A stretch of 64,000 nucleotides of DNA, taken from the NCBI GenBank assembly GCA_963803375.1, contig CAWDMB010000010.1:13678-77677 (forward strand), in the 5' to 3' direction. Shown here piece after piece: positions 1 through 11,344 of this stretch (the first letter of the stretch is position 1; every line of letters starts with the position of its first letter). Source of the stretch: JAOPZW01 sp963803375 (GTDB lineage Bacteria > Actinomycetota > Thermoleophilia > Solirubrobacterales > Solirubrobacteraceae). The position numbers and the translations under genes were made by a program. The notes beneath the pieces were generated by a model, which was not told the origin of the DNA, did not search any database, and was given only the letters and a program-made list of their open reading frames with translations.

Positions 1-1
1 G

Positions 2-1243
2 GCGCTGGCCGCGAGGGCCGCGACGCTGGGGCGCAAGCTGGGCGTGGCCGATCTCGAGGCGGTCGGTCTGGCGCTCGAGGGCGTCACGCTGGTGCGGCGC
101 GGGAGCGTCGAGGACGGCATGCGCCTGCTCGACGAGGCCTCGGTCATCGCCGAGACCGAGGAGCTGCAGATGCCGATCTCGCGCGGCTGGGCGCTCTGCT
201 ACCTGATCTCGGCCTGCGAGGGCGTGGGTGACTTCCCGCGCGCGACGCAGTGGTGCGAGGCCGCGCGCTCGATCGCGGAGCGCTGGGGGGCGCGCCAGAT
301 GATCGGCGTCTGCCGCAGCGCGTACGGGAACGTCCTCGCCACGAACGGCGACTGGGTCGCGGCCGAGCTCGAGCTAACCGCGGCCGTCGGCGATCTCCAG
401 GCTGCCAGGCCGGCGATGGCCGCCGGTGGTGTGGCCCGCCTGGGGGAGCTGCGCGCCCGCCAGGGCCGCGCGGACGAGGCCCGTGCGCTCTACGAGCGCG
501 CGGGAACCCACCTCCGCGCCATCGTGGGGCTCGGCTCGCTGGCGCTCGACGCCGGCGACGCGGCCGCCGCGGCGGACGCCGCCGACCGGGTGTTGCGCCG
601 GGTGTCGCCGACCGCCGTGCTCGACCGCCTGCCGGCGTTGGAGCTGCTGGTGCGCGCGCGCGTGGGCCTGGGGGAGCTCGAGGCCGCCGCCGCGGCGTGC
701 GCCGAGCTCGAGCGCGTCGGCGCCGAGCTCGGCACGCCCTATGTGCGCGGCCGGGCGCGGCTCGTGGCCGCTCAGATGGCGGCAGCCCGCGGCGAGCGCG
801 AACACGCGCGCCGCGTCTGCGAGGACGCCGTCGACCTCCTCGTCGAATCGGCCGCGGCCTACGAGACCGCGCTGGCACGGCTGGAGCTCGCCAGGGCGCT
901 CGCCGCGCTCGGGCGCGCCGAGCCCGCGGCCGCGGAGGCCCGGCTGGCGCGCGAGACGTTCGAGGCGCTGGGCGCCGCGCGCGACATCGCCCGGGTGGAC
1001 GCGGTCCTGCAGCACGACGGCACGATCGCAGCGGCCGAGCGCCGGTCGCTCGGGGAGCTGACGCCGAGAGAGCTCGAGGTCCTGCGGCTCGTCGCACAGG
1101 GTCTCAGCGACTCCGAGATCGCCGAGCGGCTGGTGCTCAGCCAGCACACCGTGCACCGCCACGTGGCGAACGTCCGCGGGAAGCTGCGGCTGCCGTCCCG
1201 GGCCGCCGCGGTCGCCTACGCGGCACGCGCCGGGCTGCTCTGA
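2..1243 (+). CDS. LuxR-family transcriptional regulator, 5' end outside window
   Basis: The reading frame is open from the first bases, so the N-terminus lies outside the window; an internal GTG at 44 is probably not the true start. The visible part is an Ala/Arg/Glu-rich helical repeat region of TPR or MalT type (roughly 330 residues). It ends in a clear LuxR/GerE helix-turn-helix over the last 60 residues, with LTPRELEVLRLVAQGLSDSE followed by the recognition helix around SQHTVHRHVANV. By family this is a DNA-binding activator whose helical region senses a ligand or partner. It lies 86 bp upstream of, and in the same direction as, a flavin oxidoreductase that it may control; that link is inferred from position only. 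Confidence 0.85.
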   Translation, partial: ALAARAATLGRKLGVADLEAVGLALEGVTLVRRGSVEDGMRLLDEASVIAETEELQMPISRGWALCYLISACEGVGDFPRATQWCEAARSIAERWGARQMIGVCRSAYGNVLATNGDWVAAELELTAAVGDLQAARPAMAAGGVARLGELRARQGRADEARALYERAGTHLRAIVGLGSLALDAGDAAAAADAADRVLRRVSPTAVLDRLPALELLVRARVGLGELEAAAAACAELERVGAELGTPYVRGRARLVAAQMAAARGEREHARRVCEDAVDLLVESAAAYETALARLELARALAALGRAEPAAAEARLARETFEALGAARDIARVDAVLQHDGTIAAAERRSLGELTPRELEVLRLVAQGLSDSEIAERLVLSQHTVHRHVANVRGKLRLPSRAAAVAYAARAGLL

Positions 1244-1329
1244 CGCTGGGCGTGGCCGATCGCGGCCATGCGTGCCGGATGGCCGGGAACGGCGAAGTCG
1301 GCGCCGCCGCGAGTCCGTAGCGTCGGCGC

Positions 1330-2718
1330 ATGATCTCCACGACCGATACGGCACTCGACGAGCTGCGCCGCAGGCTGCGCGGCGGGCTCCATCTGCCCGG
1401 CGAGGCCGAGTACGCCGACACCTGCACGCTCTTCAACGCCATGATCGAGCGCCACCCCGCGCTCGTGGCGCGCTGCGCGACGGCCGACGACGTGATCGCG
1501 GCGCTCGCTTTCGCTCGCGAGCACTGGCTCCCGATCGCCGTGCGTGCCGGCGGGCACTCCGTGGTGGGGTTGTCGCTGGTTGACGACGGACTCGTCATCG
1601 ACGTGCGCGCGATGAACGACGTTGGCGTCGATCCGCAGCGCCGGGTCGCGCGCGTCGGCGCGGGCGCAACCTGGGCGCAGCTCGACCGCGCCACCCACGC
1701 GCACGGGCTCGCCACCACCGGCGGGCGCGTGTCCACCACCGGCGTGGCCGGCCTGACGCTGGGCGGCGGCTCCGGCTGGCTCGAGCGCAGGCACGGTCTG
1801 GCCTGCGACAACCTCCTGGCGGTCGAGCTCGTCACCGCGGACGGCGAGCGCGTGCGCGCCTCCGAGGCCGAGCACCCCGACCTGTTGTGGGCGCTGCGCG
1901 GCGGGGGCGGCAACTTCGGCGTCGTCACGGCATTCGAGCTCCGGCTGCATCCGCTGCCGTCCGAGGTCCTCGCCGGGCTCGCCCTCTATCCCGCCGAGCG
2001 CGGACGCGAGCTGCTGGCGCTCTACCGTGACGTTGCGCGCGAGGCGCCCGAGGAGCTCGGCCTGGCCGCCGGCTACCTCACCGCTCCCGCCGAGCCCGAC
2101 ATTCCCGAGCACCTGCACGGCAGGCTCGTCGTGGCGATCCTCGGCATGTACGCCGGCCCGGTGCAGGAGGGCGCGGAGGCCCTGCGGGCGCTGCGCGCGT
2201 TCGGGCCCCCCGAGGTCGACTTCTTCGCGCCGATGCCCTACCCGGACTTCCAGTGCATGATCGACGACCCGCCGGGCTACCGAAACTATTGGACCGACGA
2301 GCACCTGGCGGACCTGCCCGACGCGGCGATCGAGGCGATCGCGTGCCGCTCCGAGGAGCTGCCGCCCGGCCCGGCCCAGCTCTTCATCATCAACTGGGGC
2401 GGCGCCGTCGCGCGCGTCTCCGAGGCCGACTCGCCGCTCGCCGGTCGCGACGCCGCGTTCGTCGTGCACCCGTTCGCGCTGTGGGACGACCCGGCCGACG
2501 ACGAGCGGATGATCGCGTGGGCGCGCGCCTTCCGCGAGGACCTGCGCGCGTTCGCCACCGGCGGCGTCTACCTGAACTTCATCGGCGACGAGGGCGTGGA
2601 GCGCGTGCGCGCCGCGTTCGGACACCGCAGCCACGAGCGCCTGGCGCGGGTCAAGGCCGAGTGGGACCCGGAGAACGTGCTCCGTGCGACGGGAAACGTG
2701 GGACCGGCGAGCGACTGA
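1330..2718 (+). CDS. FAD-linked oxidoreductase, berberine-bridge (BBE) type
   Basis: 462 residues, the usual length for the FAD_binding_4 plus BBE family. The N-terminal FAD domain contains RAGGHS with His76, the residue that carries covalent 8-alpha-histidyl FAD in this family. The segment GVAGLTLGGGSGWL has no cysteine at the second attachment site, so the flavin is probably mono-covalent. The C-terminal BBE motif is present (YLNF, then RLARVKAEWDPENV). It oxidises an unknown small molecule or sugar. ATG is chosen because a TAGCGT -10-like box at 1318-1323 lies 6 nt before it, suggesting a leaderless mRNA. The downstream MFS gene overlaps its end, so the two are probably expressed together. 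Confidence 0.88.
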   Translation: MISTTDTALDELRRRLRGGLHLPGEAEYADTCTLFNAMIERHPALVARCATADDVIAALAFAREHWLPIAVRAGGHSVVGLSLVDDGLVIDVRAMNDVGVDPQRRVARVGAGATWAQLDRATHAHGLATTGGRVSTTGVAGLTLGGGSGWLERRHGLACDNLLAVELVTADGERVRASEAEHPDLLWALRGGGGNFGVVTAFELRLHPLPSEVLAGLALYPAERGRELLALYRDVAREAPEELGLAAGYLTAPAEPDIPEHLHGRLVVAILGMYAGPVQEGAEALRALRAFGPPEVDFFAPMPYPDFQCMIDDPPGYRNYWTDEHLADLPDAAIEAIACRSEELPPGPAQLFIINWGGAVARVSEADSPLAGRDAAFVVHPFALWDDPADDERMIAWARAFREDLRAFATGGVYLNFIGDEGVERVRAAFGHRSHERLARVKAEWDPENVLRATGNVGPASD

Positions 2719-3943
2719 CGGCGACACCCGGCTCATCGTCGGGGCCGTCGGTGTCTCGGCGCTGGGGGACTTCCTGCTCTGGGTCCCCCTGACGCTGCAC
2801 CTCCAGCAGGTCACCGGGTCGGGGATCACGGTCGCCGGCCTGATGATCTGCCTCTGGGCGCCGATCGTGCTGCTGGCGCCCGCCGCCGGGCTGCTCGCCG
2901 ATCGCCTGGAAACGCGGTCGCTGCTGATCTGGGCATCGTTGGCGCAGGCGGCGGTTGCCGCGTCGCTGGCGTTCGCGCTGGACTCGGTCACGGCAATCCT
3001 CGCGCTGGCCGCGCTGCTCGGCGTCGGGTTCGCCGTCGCGCAGCCGGCCGAGTTCGCGCTGGTGCCCGCGGTCGCCCGCGAGCGGCGGCTCGCCGACGTC
3101 AACGGGTACGTCGAGTCGGCCCGGTACGTGGGCATGACGGCCGGGCCGCTCATCGGAGGCGTGCTCGCCGCGGCCGGCGGCACCGCCGTGGCGATGCTCG
3201 TCAACGCGGCGACCTTCGCGTGCGTGGCACTCGCCGCCGCGCGGCTGTGCACGCGCCGCGAGCCGGCGGCCACCGCTTACGACGAGGACCGATCGCGGGC
3301 CCGCGACGGCGTTGTGCACCTGTTCTGCGACCGCACGCTGGCCGTCGTGCTCGCGGTCGTGTTCGTCTCGCTGCTGTTCATGAGCGCGTCGATCGCGGCT
3401 GAGGTCTTCTTCCTCAAGGAGGACCTTGGGGTCGGCGACGGCGTGTACGGAGTGCTGTTCGCGTCGTGGACGGTGGGCATGGTCCTCGGGGCGCTGGTCG
3501 TCTCCCAGCGCGTCCCCGCGGGCGCGATCGCAACCGCGGCGCTGGTCGCGGTGGCGGTGCAGGGAGCGGGCCTCGGACTCCCCACCGCCTGGCTCGCGAT
3601 CGGCTTCGCGGGCGCGATGTGGTTCATCGGGGGCGTGGGCCACGGCGTCAAGAACGTGCTGGCCCGGACCCTGATCGCGCAGCGCGTCCCGGCACGCCTG
3701 CACGGTCGCGCCTTCGCCGCCTACAACGGGCTGCGCAACGGCTCCGAGCTCGTCGCACTGGCCGCGGGCGGTCTGCTCGTGTCCGCGCTCGGCGCGCGCA
3801 CGACCCTCGCGCTCGCGGGAGCGATGCCCGTGCTCGCCGTGGTGGCCGGCCTGATCGCCCATCGGCGCCGGCCCGCAACCCGCGTGGCCCCCGCGCGAGC
3901 GGCACAGCTCGGCCACGACCTTTCCGTCCGGAACACGAACTAG
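2684..3943 (+). CDS. MFS transporter (MFS_3 / EntS-like drug or metabolite exporter)
   Basis: 419 residues with about ten to twelve hydrophobic segments. The conserved loop 2-3 region (GLLADRLETR) and a second half repeating the pattern mark a major facilitator superfamily permease, closest in style to the EntS/MFS_3 exporters. The GTG start lies inside the last 35 nt of the oxidoreductase gene. No in-frame ATG or GTG occurs soon after the oxidoreductase stop, so the overlap is probably real and the genes are translationally linked. The substrate is unknown; export of the oxidoreductase product is a reasonable guess only. Confidence 0.85.
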   Translation: MRRETWDRRATDGDTRLIVGAVGVSALGDFLLWVPLTLHLQQVTGSGITVAGLMICLWAPIVLLAPAAGLLADRLETRSLLIWASLAQAAVAASLAFALDSVTAILALAALLGVGFAVAQPAEFALVPAVARERRLADVNGYVESARYVGMTAGPLIGGVLAAAGGTAVAMLVNAATFACVALAAARLCTRREPAATAYDEDRSRARDGVVHLFCDRTLAVVLAVVFVSLLFMSASIAAEVFFLKEDLGVGDGVYGVLFASWTVGMVLGALVVSQRVPAGAIATAALVAVAVQGAGLGLPTAWLAIGFAGAMWFIGGVGHGVKNVLARTLIAQRVPARLHGRAFAAYNGLRNGSELVALAAGGLLVSALGARTTLALAGAMPVLAVVAGLIAHRRRPATRVAPARAAQLGHDLSVRNTN

Positions 3944-3953
3944 TGTTCGTGTC

Positions 3954-4665
3954 GTGGACAGGGGATGGCTTGAGGAGCAGCTCGCGAGCGGAAGGTCGAT
4001 CGAGGCGATCGCCAGCGAGATCGGCCGACATCCATCGACCGTCGCGTACTGGGCCAACAAACACAGCCTGGCATCGACCCTTGCGGCGAAAGCACGCTGC
4101 GAAGGGACCCGCCGATCGAGCCATCCTCGTCGGGCTCGTGGCGGAACAGCTGACGATCGAGCAGATCGGTGCAGAGCTAGACATCGGCTCAGCCTCGGTC
4201 CGGCATTGGCTGCGGAAGTACGGGCTCAAGACCGCTCGGTCACGCGGGCAAGCCGCTCCGGCGCCGGCCGAGCGAGAGACGATCCGTGAGTGCAGGCACC
4301 ACGGATGGACGAGCTTTGTGGTCAGCGGGACCGGGAAGCGGCTTCGGTGCAAGCGTTGCCGGATCGAGCACGTCTCGGCGCGGCGGCGGAGAGTCAAGGC
4401 GATCCTCGTGGCCGAGGCCGGCGGGCGCTGCCAGCTCTGCGGCTACGACCGCTATCCCGGCGCCCTCCAGTTTCATCACCGCGACCCCACGGAGAAGGCG
4501 TTCGGTTTGGCGACGCAGGGCGTCGCCCGCTCGCTATCGCGCGCTCGGTCCGAGGTGCGCAAGTGCGTCCTGCTCTGCGCCAACTGTCACGCGGAAGTCG
4601 AGGGTGGACTCGCTAACATGCCTGCCGCCTTTCAGCCGATAGCTCTAGTGCGCCGAGAGCGCTAA
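3954..4665 (+). pseudogene. HNH endonuclease with two HTH segments, broken by a frameshift
   Basis: Two frames together make one recognisable protein. Frame A starts at 3954 (MDRGWLEEQL) and gives a homeodomain-like HTH ending near KHSLAST (about 4079). Frame B picks up at about 4090 with KHAAKGPADRA, a second HTH (RHWLRKYGL), a zinc CxxC pair (CKRC) and an HNH-type nuclease core: CQLCGYD, FHHRDPTEKAFG, then CVLLCANCHAEVE. The change needs one extra base (or two missing) between about 4080 and 4092. As written the frame-A product would stop at 4289 without the nuclease domain. It may be a true pseudogene, a sequencing error or, less likely, programmed frameshifting. The TAA stop lies in the probable promoter of the tRNA. 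Confidence 0.75.
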
Positions 4666-4673
4666 TACTCCAT

Positions 4674-4745
4674 TCGGGGGTAATTCAATGGCAGAATGCT
4701 CGGCTGTTAACCGAGTCGTTGTGGGTTCGAGTCCCACCCCCCGAG
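4674..4745 (+). tRNA. tRNA-Asn (anticodon GTT)
   Basis: A full cloverleaf can be drawn. Acceptor 4674-4680 (TCGGGGG) pairs with 4738-4744; the D stem is 4683-4686/4694-4697; the anticodon stem is 4699-4703/4711-4715 with loop CTGTTAA and anticodon GTT at 4706-4708; the T stem is 4721-4725/4733-4737 with loop TTCGAGT. The discriminator base is G4745 and no CCA is encoded. A TAATAC element at 4663-4668 just upstream could be the -10 box. Confidence 0.96.
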
Positions 4746-4754
4746 CTCTACGCT

Positions 4755-4779
4755 GAACGGCGCCCAGCGGGCGCCGTTC
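4755..4779. terminator. Bidirectional hairpin between tRNA-Asn and dnaG
   Basis: A perfect 11-bp inverted repeat (GAACGGCGCCC / GGGCGCCGTTC) with a 3-nt loop lies between the convergent tRNA-Asn and dnaG. There is no long T tract on either side, but position and stability fit an intrinsic terminator serving both genes. Confidence 0.7.
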
Positions 4780-4780
4780 G

Positions 4781-6565
4781 TCACTGCGCCGCCGCCGTCT
4801 CCTCGATCGTCGTCCCGATCAGCGCGTTCCGACGCGCGCGAAGCTCCTGCTGACGGGCCTTGAGCAGCGCGACGTCGCCGGTCGCGGCTCTCTGCGCCGC
4901 GGTGATCTCACGCTCCAGACACAACAGCTCGAGGCTGAGCGATTCCGCCTGCAACGCAGCATCCGAGCGGTGTACGTCCGCGACCGAGAGCGCGGCGATG
5001 AGCGCCGACAGCTCTTCATCCGCCACGGGAATCCCCTCGGCCGGCGCATCGACGTGTTCGAGCAAGTGGGCCGCGGCGCGACGAGTGACGCGATTCGTGA
5101 ACGCACGCTCTATGTCAAGCGCCGCCAGAGCCTCGCGGCCGGCTTGTGGTAGCGCTACGACATGCGCGAGAAAGGAGCGCTCCTGAAGGCCAGATGCATC
5201 GAGCGCCGCGTCGACCGCGCTCACCGCGTCGTCGCTGCCCGCTCTCCCGGCAGCCGCGGATGACGCATGACGTGGCAGCAGCCTCTCCACGATCGCCGGC
5301 GTCAGGTCGGTGCGATCCGATACGACGCGGAGCAGGTCTTGGCGCAAGGCCTCGTCCGCAAGGTCCGACATGACGGGCGCCAACGCGGCGATCGCCGCGT
5401 CCCTGCCCTCGGCGCTGGCGAGGTCGGCGCGCTCGAGCTCGCGCTCGACGCGGAAGCGCACGAACGCGACCGAGGCCTCGACGCGCTCGCGCACGGCGCC
5501 CGCGCCCTCGGCCTGGACGAGGTCGGCCGGGTCGTTGCCGGGCGGCAGCGGCACGACGCGCAGCGTCAGCCGCCGCCGCGCGGCGACGCGGGCGGCACGC
5601 AGCATCGCCTCCTGCCCGGAGCTGTCGGCGTCGAGCGCGAGCAGCACGGTCGGCGCCAGCCGGGCGAGCTCGCCGACCTGCTCGTCGGTGAGCGCCGTGC
5701 CCATGAGCCCGACCGTCTGGCGCAGCCCGGCCTGGTGCAGCGCGATGACGTCCGTGTAGCCCTCGGCCACGAGGACCGTCCCCGCCTTCGCCGCCGGCGC
5801 GCGCGCGATGTCGGCGCCGAAGAGATGGCGGCCCTTGTGGAAGATCGCGCTGTCGGAGGAGTTGAGGTACTTGGGCTTCTGGTCGGGACCGAGCGCCCGG
5901 GCGCCGAAGCCGAGCACGCGGCCGCGAGCGTCGCAGAGCGGGAACATGATCCGCCGCCGGAAGCGGTCGTACGTGCGTCCCTCGCCCTTCGCGCGCTGCG
6001 CGAGGCCGGCGGCCACGAGCTCGCGGTCCGAGAAGCCCGTGCGCCGCGACGCGAGGAGCACCGTGTCCCAGGCGCTCGGCGCGTAGCCGACGCGGAACTC
6101 GCGCAGCGCGGTCTCCTCGAAGCCGCGCCCGCGCAGGTACTGGCGCGCGCCCTCCGCCTCCCGCGAGTCCCACAGGTGGCGGACGTAGAACGCGGCCGTG
6201 CGCTCGAGCAGCTCGAGCAGGCGCTCGCGCTCGCGCCGGCGCTCGGCCGCCGCCGGGTCCTCCTCGACGACCTCGAGCTGCACGCCGTAGCGGTCGGCGA
6301 GCTGCTCGAGCGCCCCCTTGAAGTCCACGCCCTCGGTGAGCTCGACGAAGCGGAAGACGTCACCGCCCGTCCCGCAGCCGAAGCAGTAGAAGAGCTTCTC
6401 GGCCGGGTTGATCCCGAACGACGGCGTGCGCTCGTCGTGGAACGGGCACAGGCCCTCGAAGCGATTGGCCCCCGCCCGCCGCAGCTCGACGCGGGCGCCG
6501 ACGAGATCCACCATGTCGACCGCGTCGCGGACGCGATCACGGGAGTCGTCGGTGTAGCGCGCCAT
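4781..6565 (-). CDS. dnaG: DNA primase DnaG
   Basis: 594 residues. The N-terminal CHC2 zinc finger has C40-H43-C61-C64 (CPFH...CFGC). The primase core contains FGARALG and KYLNSSDS. The TOPRIM domain has the catalytic acids in VAEGYTD (E268) and LDADSSG (D312, D314). The C-terminal part (from about 430) is the helicase-binding region, poorly conserved as usual. It makes RNA primers at the replication fork. It lies 69 bp downstream of dgt in the same direction, with an inverted repeat and a possible own promoter (TAGAGT) between them. Confidence 0.97.
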   Translation of the reverse strand: MARYTDDSRDRVRDAVDMVDLVGARVELRRAGANRFEGLCPFHDERTPSFGINPAEKLFYCFGCGTGGDVFRFVELTEGVDFKGALEQLADRYGVQLEVVEEDPAAAERRRERERLLELLERTAAFYVRHLWDSREAEGARQYLRGRGFEETALREFRVGYAPSAWDTVLLASRRTGFSDRELVAAGLAQRAKGEGRTYDRFRRRIMFPLCDARGRVLGFGARALGPDQKPKYLNSSDSAIFHKGRHLFGADIARAPAAKAGTVLVAEGYTDVIALHQAGLRQTVGLMGTALTDEQVGELARLAPTVLLALDADSSGQEAMLRAARVAARRRLTLRVVPLPPGNDPADLVQAEGAGAVRERVEASVAFVRFRVERELERADLASAEGRDAAIAALAPVMSDLADEALRQDLLRVVSDRTDLTPAIVERLLPRHASSAAAGRAGSDDAVSAVDAALDASGLQERSFLAHVVALPQAGREALAALDIERAFTNRVTRRAAAHLLEHVDAPAEGIPVADEELSALIAALSVADVHRSDAALQAESLSLELLCLEREITAAQRAATGDVALLKARQQELRARRNALIGTTIEETAAAQ

Positions 6566-6581
6566 CGCCGCGCTCGACTCT

Positions 6582-6633
6582 AGATGAGTGATGACGCGGC
6601 CGCGTGTGCGCCGTGACGCGGGATCACTCGTCT
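6582..6633. repeat. Inverted repeat between dgt and dnaG
   Basis: AGATGAGTGAT (6582-6592) and ATCACTCGTCT (6623-6633) form an 11-bp stem with one G-U pair around a 30-nt GC-rich loop. It directly follows the dgt stop and overlaps the region where a dnaG promoter would lie. It could be a weak terminator/attenuator or an operator; nothing decides between these. Confidence 0.5.
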
Positions 6634-6634
6634 C

Positions 6635-7675
6635 TTAGAGGGCGAAGGCTTCCGGCACCGACAGCGCCTCGAAGGCGCGGATGCAGTAGCGGTCGGTCAT
6701 CCCCGCGAGCCAGTCGGTCACCCGCTGGGCGACGTCGGCGCCGGCCACGCCGCCGTCGTCGGGAATCCGCTCGGGGTCCGCGGCGTAGGCCTCGAAGAGC
6801 GTGCGCAGCATGCCCTCGATCTTCGCGTGCTCGCGCCGCGCCGCCGGGCCGAGGTAGACCCGCTCGAACATGAAGGCCCGCAGCGCGTCCATGGCCGCTC
6901 CCGCCCGCTCGCCCTGGACGATCTCGCCGGCGCGCTCGGAGTGCTCGACGAGGTCGTGCACGAGCGCGTCGATGCGGACCGAGCCCGTCGGCCCCAGCAC
7001 GGCGATCGGCTCGCGCGGCAGCTCGTCGTCGCCGAGGACCCCGGCCCGCAGCGCGTCGTCGATGTCGTGGTTGAGGTACGCGACGCGGTCGACGATCCGC
7101 ACGATCCGCCCCTCGAGCGTGCGCGGCAGCGGCGCGCGGCCCGAGTGGCAGAGGATCCCGTCGCGGACGTCGTCGGTGAGGTTGAGCCCGGCGCCGTCGC
7201 GCTCGAGGACGTCCACGACTCGCAGCGAGTGCTCGAAGTGCCGGAAGCCGCGTCCGAAGCGCTCGCGCAGGCAGGCGTCGAGGACGCCTTCGCCGATGTG
7301 GCCGAAGGCAGGGTGGCCGAGGTCGTGACCGAGGCCGACGGCCTCCGTGAGGTCCTCGTTGAGGGCGAGCGCGCGCGCCACCGTGCGCGAGACCTGTGTG
7401 ACCTCGAGCGTGTGCGTCAGCCGCGTGCGGTAGTGGTCGCCCTCGGGGGCGACGAAGACCTGCGTCTTGTGCTTGAGGCGACGGAACGCCTTGGCGTGCA
7501 CGATGCGGTCGCGGTCGCGCTGCAGCGGCGAGCGCAGCCCGCAGTCGGGCTCCGGGCGCGTTCGCCGCGCCGGCCACGACCGGGCCGCGAGCGGCGACAG
7601 CCGCTCCTGTTCCCAGGCTCGCCGGCGCTCGGCGAACGCGGCCGCCACCGGGCCCGGATGCGCGTGCGGATCCAT
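6635..7675 (-). CDS. dgt: Deoxyguanosinetriphosphate triphosphohydrolase-like HD protein
   Basis: 346 residues from the ATG at 7675; the open frame runs on upstream through ppdK but has no homology there. The HD-domain signature is complete: H88 in THTLEV, the HD pair at 117-118, GHPAFGH just after, and a later Asp in NHDIDDAL. R43-type basic residues (HAKAFRRLKHKTQVF) are typical of the type-2 dGTPase family. It hydrolyses dNTPs to nucleosides plus triphosphate and helps set dNTP pools. It starts 14 nt after the ppdK stop and precedes dnaG, a neighbourhood common in actinobacteria. Confidence 0.93.
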   Translation of the reverse strand: MDPHAHPGPVAAAFAERRRAWEQERLSPLAARSWPARRTRPEPDCGLRSPLQRDRDRIVHAKAFRRLKHKTQVFVAPEGDHYRTRLTHTLEVTQVSRTVARALALNEDLTEAVGLGHDLGHPAFGHIGEGVLDACLRERFGRGFRHFEHSLRVVDVLERDGAGLNLTDDVRDGILCHSGRAPLPRTLEGRIVRIVDRVAYLNHDIDDALRAGVLGDDELPREPIAVLGPTGSVRIDALVHDLVEHSERAGEIVQGERAGAAMDALRAFMFERVYLGPAARREHAKIEGMLRTLFEAYAADPERIPDDGGVAGADVAQRVTDWLAGMTDRYCIRAFEALSVPEAFAL

Positions 7676-7689
7676 GTGCCCGATTCTGG

Positions 7690-10308
<2,619 letters not shown>

Positions 10309-10320
10309 GACGACGCGATC

Positions 10321-11043
10321 CTATCCCGGATCGGCCCGGCACCACCGGACGCCCGCGTGGTACTCGACCGTGTCCACGACGGCGCGCTCGGCCTGGCGCA
10401 GCGCGCGCTCCGGCGCCGCAGGCGCCTGCGCGAGCGGCGCGCCGAGCGCGTGGGTCAGGAAGCCGTGCGCGTCGGCCGAGAGCGGAAAGCTCGCCGCCTC
10501 GCACGCCCCGCAGACCACGCCGCCGGCGGCGCCCGAGAAGCCCGTCAGATGCTCGCGCTCCCCGCAGCTCGCGCAGGCCGCGAGCTGCGGCGCCAGGCCG
10601 GCCACGAGCAGCAGCTTGAGGCGGAACGCGAGCTGGTTGGCGTGGGTGGCCTGGCCCGGGTCGGCATCGAGGAGCGCGAGCTCGTTGCCCAGGAGGTTGA
10701 AGACGTCGGGGTGCGGCTCGGTCGTGTCGAAGAGTCGCACGACCGCGTCGCAGGCGCGCCCCGCGCTGTCGAGCGCGCGCGCGTCCTCGCGCAGCCGCGG
10801 ATGGGCCGCCACGGTCTCCGCGCTCGTGACGGTCAGCAGCTCCGAGCGGCCCTCGTGGAGGACCAGCCGCAGCGAGAAGAAGGGCTCCAGGCGCCCGCCG
10901 AAGCGGCTGCGCGCGCGTCGCACGCCCTTGGCGATCGCGCTCACGCGCCCCCGCTGCGCGCTGTAGAGATGCAGGATGCGATCGGCCTCGCCGAAGCGCA
11001 GCGAGCGCAGCACGATCGCGTCGACCTTGACCGGGCCGGGCAT
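10321..11043 (-). CDS. recO: DNA repair protein RecO
   Basis: 240 residues. The N-terminal OB fold begins KVDAIVLRSLRFGEADRI, followed by the helical domain and a zinc site made of CASCGE and CGAC in the second half. RecO loads RecA on SSB-coated DNA with RecR. The gene is divergent from the glutaredoxin gene with a 39-bp shared intergenic region. Confidence 0.95.
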   Translation of the reverse strand: MPGPVKVDAIVLRSLRFGEADRILHLYSAQRGRVSAIAKGVRRARSRFGGRLEPFFSLRLVLHEGRSELLTVTSAETVAAHPRLREDARALDSAGRACDAVVRLFDTTEPHPDVFNLLGNELALLDADPGQATHANQLAFRLKLLLVAGLAPQLAACASCGEREHLTGFSGAAGGVVCGACEAASFPLSADAHGFLTHALGAPLAQAPAAPERALRQAERAVVDTVEYHAGVRWCRADPG

Positions 11044-11066
11044 CAGGACCGGCTCGGGGCCGAAGC

Positions 11067-11072
11067 TACACT
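11067..11072 (+). promoter_or_regulatory. -10-like box for glutaredoxin gene
   Basis: TACACT lies 10 nt before the ATG at 11083, which would give a leaderless or very short leader mRNA. No good -35 box is visible. The same hexamer occurs upstream of pyrG on the other strand (16761-16766). Confidence 0.45.
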
Positions 11073-11082
11073 TAGTGAAGTA

Positions 11083-11340
11083 ATGGCGGAGGTCATCCTG
11101 TATTCGACCGATCCCTGCTCCTTCTGCGCCCGGGCCAAGGAGCTGCTCACCCGCCGTGGGGTCGCGTTCGAGGAGATCAATCTCTCAAAGGACCCGGCCG
11201 GACGGGCGCAGCTCATCGCGGACACCGGGATGCTGAGCTTCCCCCAGGTCGTCGTCGACGGCGCGGTGCTCGGCGGCTTCCACGAGATCGTCCGCGCCGA
11301 CGCGTCCGGCCGGCTGCGCGAGTTGGCCGGCGCCGCGTAG
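11083..11340 (+). CDS. Glutaredoxin-like protein
   Basis: 85 residues with a single thioredoxin-like domain. The redox motif is CSFC (Cys12, Cys15), followed by ELLTRRGV, the cis-Pro segment SFPQVVVDG (Pro54) and the GGFHEI glutathione-site loop, all glutaredoxin features. It reduces protein disulfides using glutathione or mycothiol-type thiols; CSFC is not the classical CPYC. It is the only plus-strand gene in this stretch. It ends 4 bp before mutM, which converges on it. Confidence 0.92.
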   Translation: MAEVILYSTDPCSFCARAKELLTRRGVAFEEINLSKDPAGRAQLIADTGMLSFPQVVVDGAVLGGFHEIVRADASGRLRELAGAA

Positions 11341-11344
11341 CCGC

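Noticed and set aside
3466..4665. 399-codon plus-strand ORF covering the end of the MFS gene and the HNH region as one gene
   Set aside because: Its first half is an out-of-frame shadow of the MFS gene; only the part after about 4090 is coding, as the second half of the broken HNH gene.
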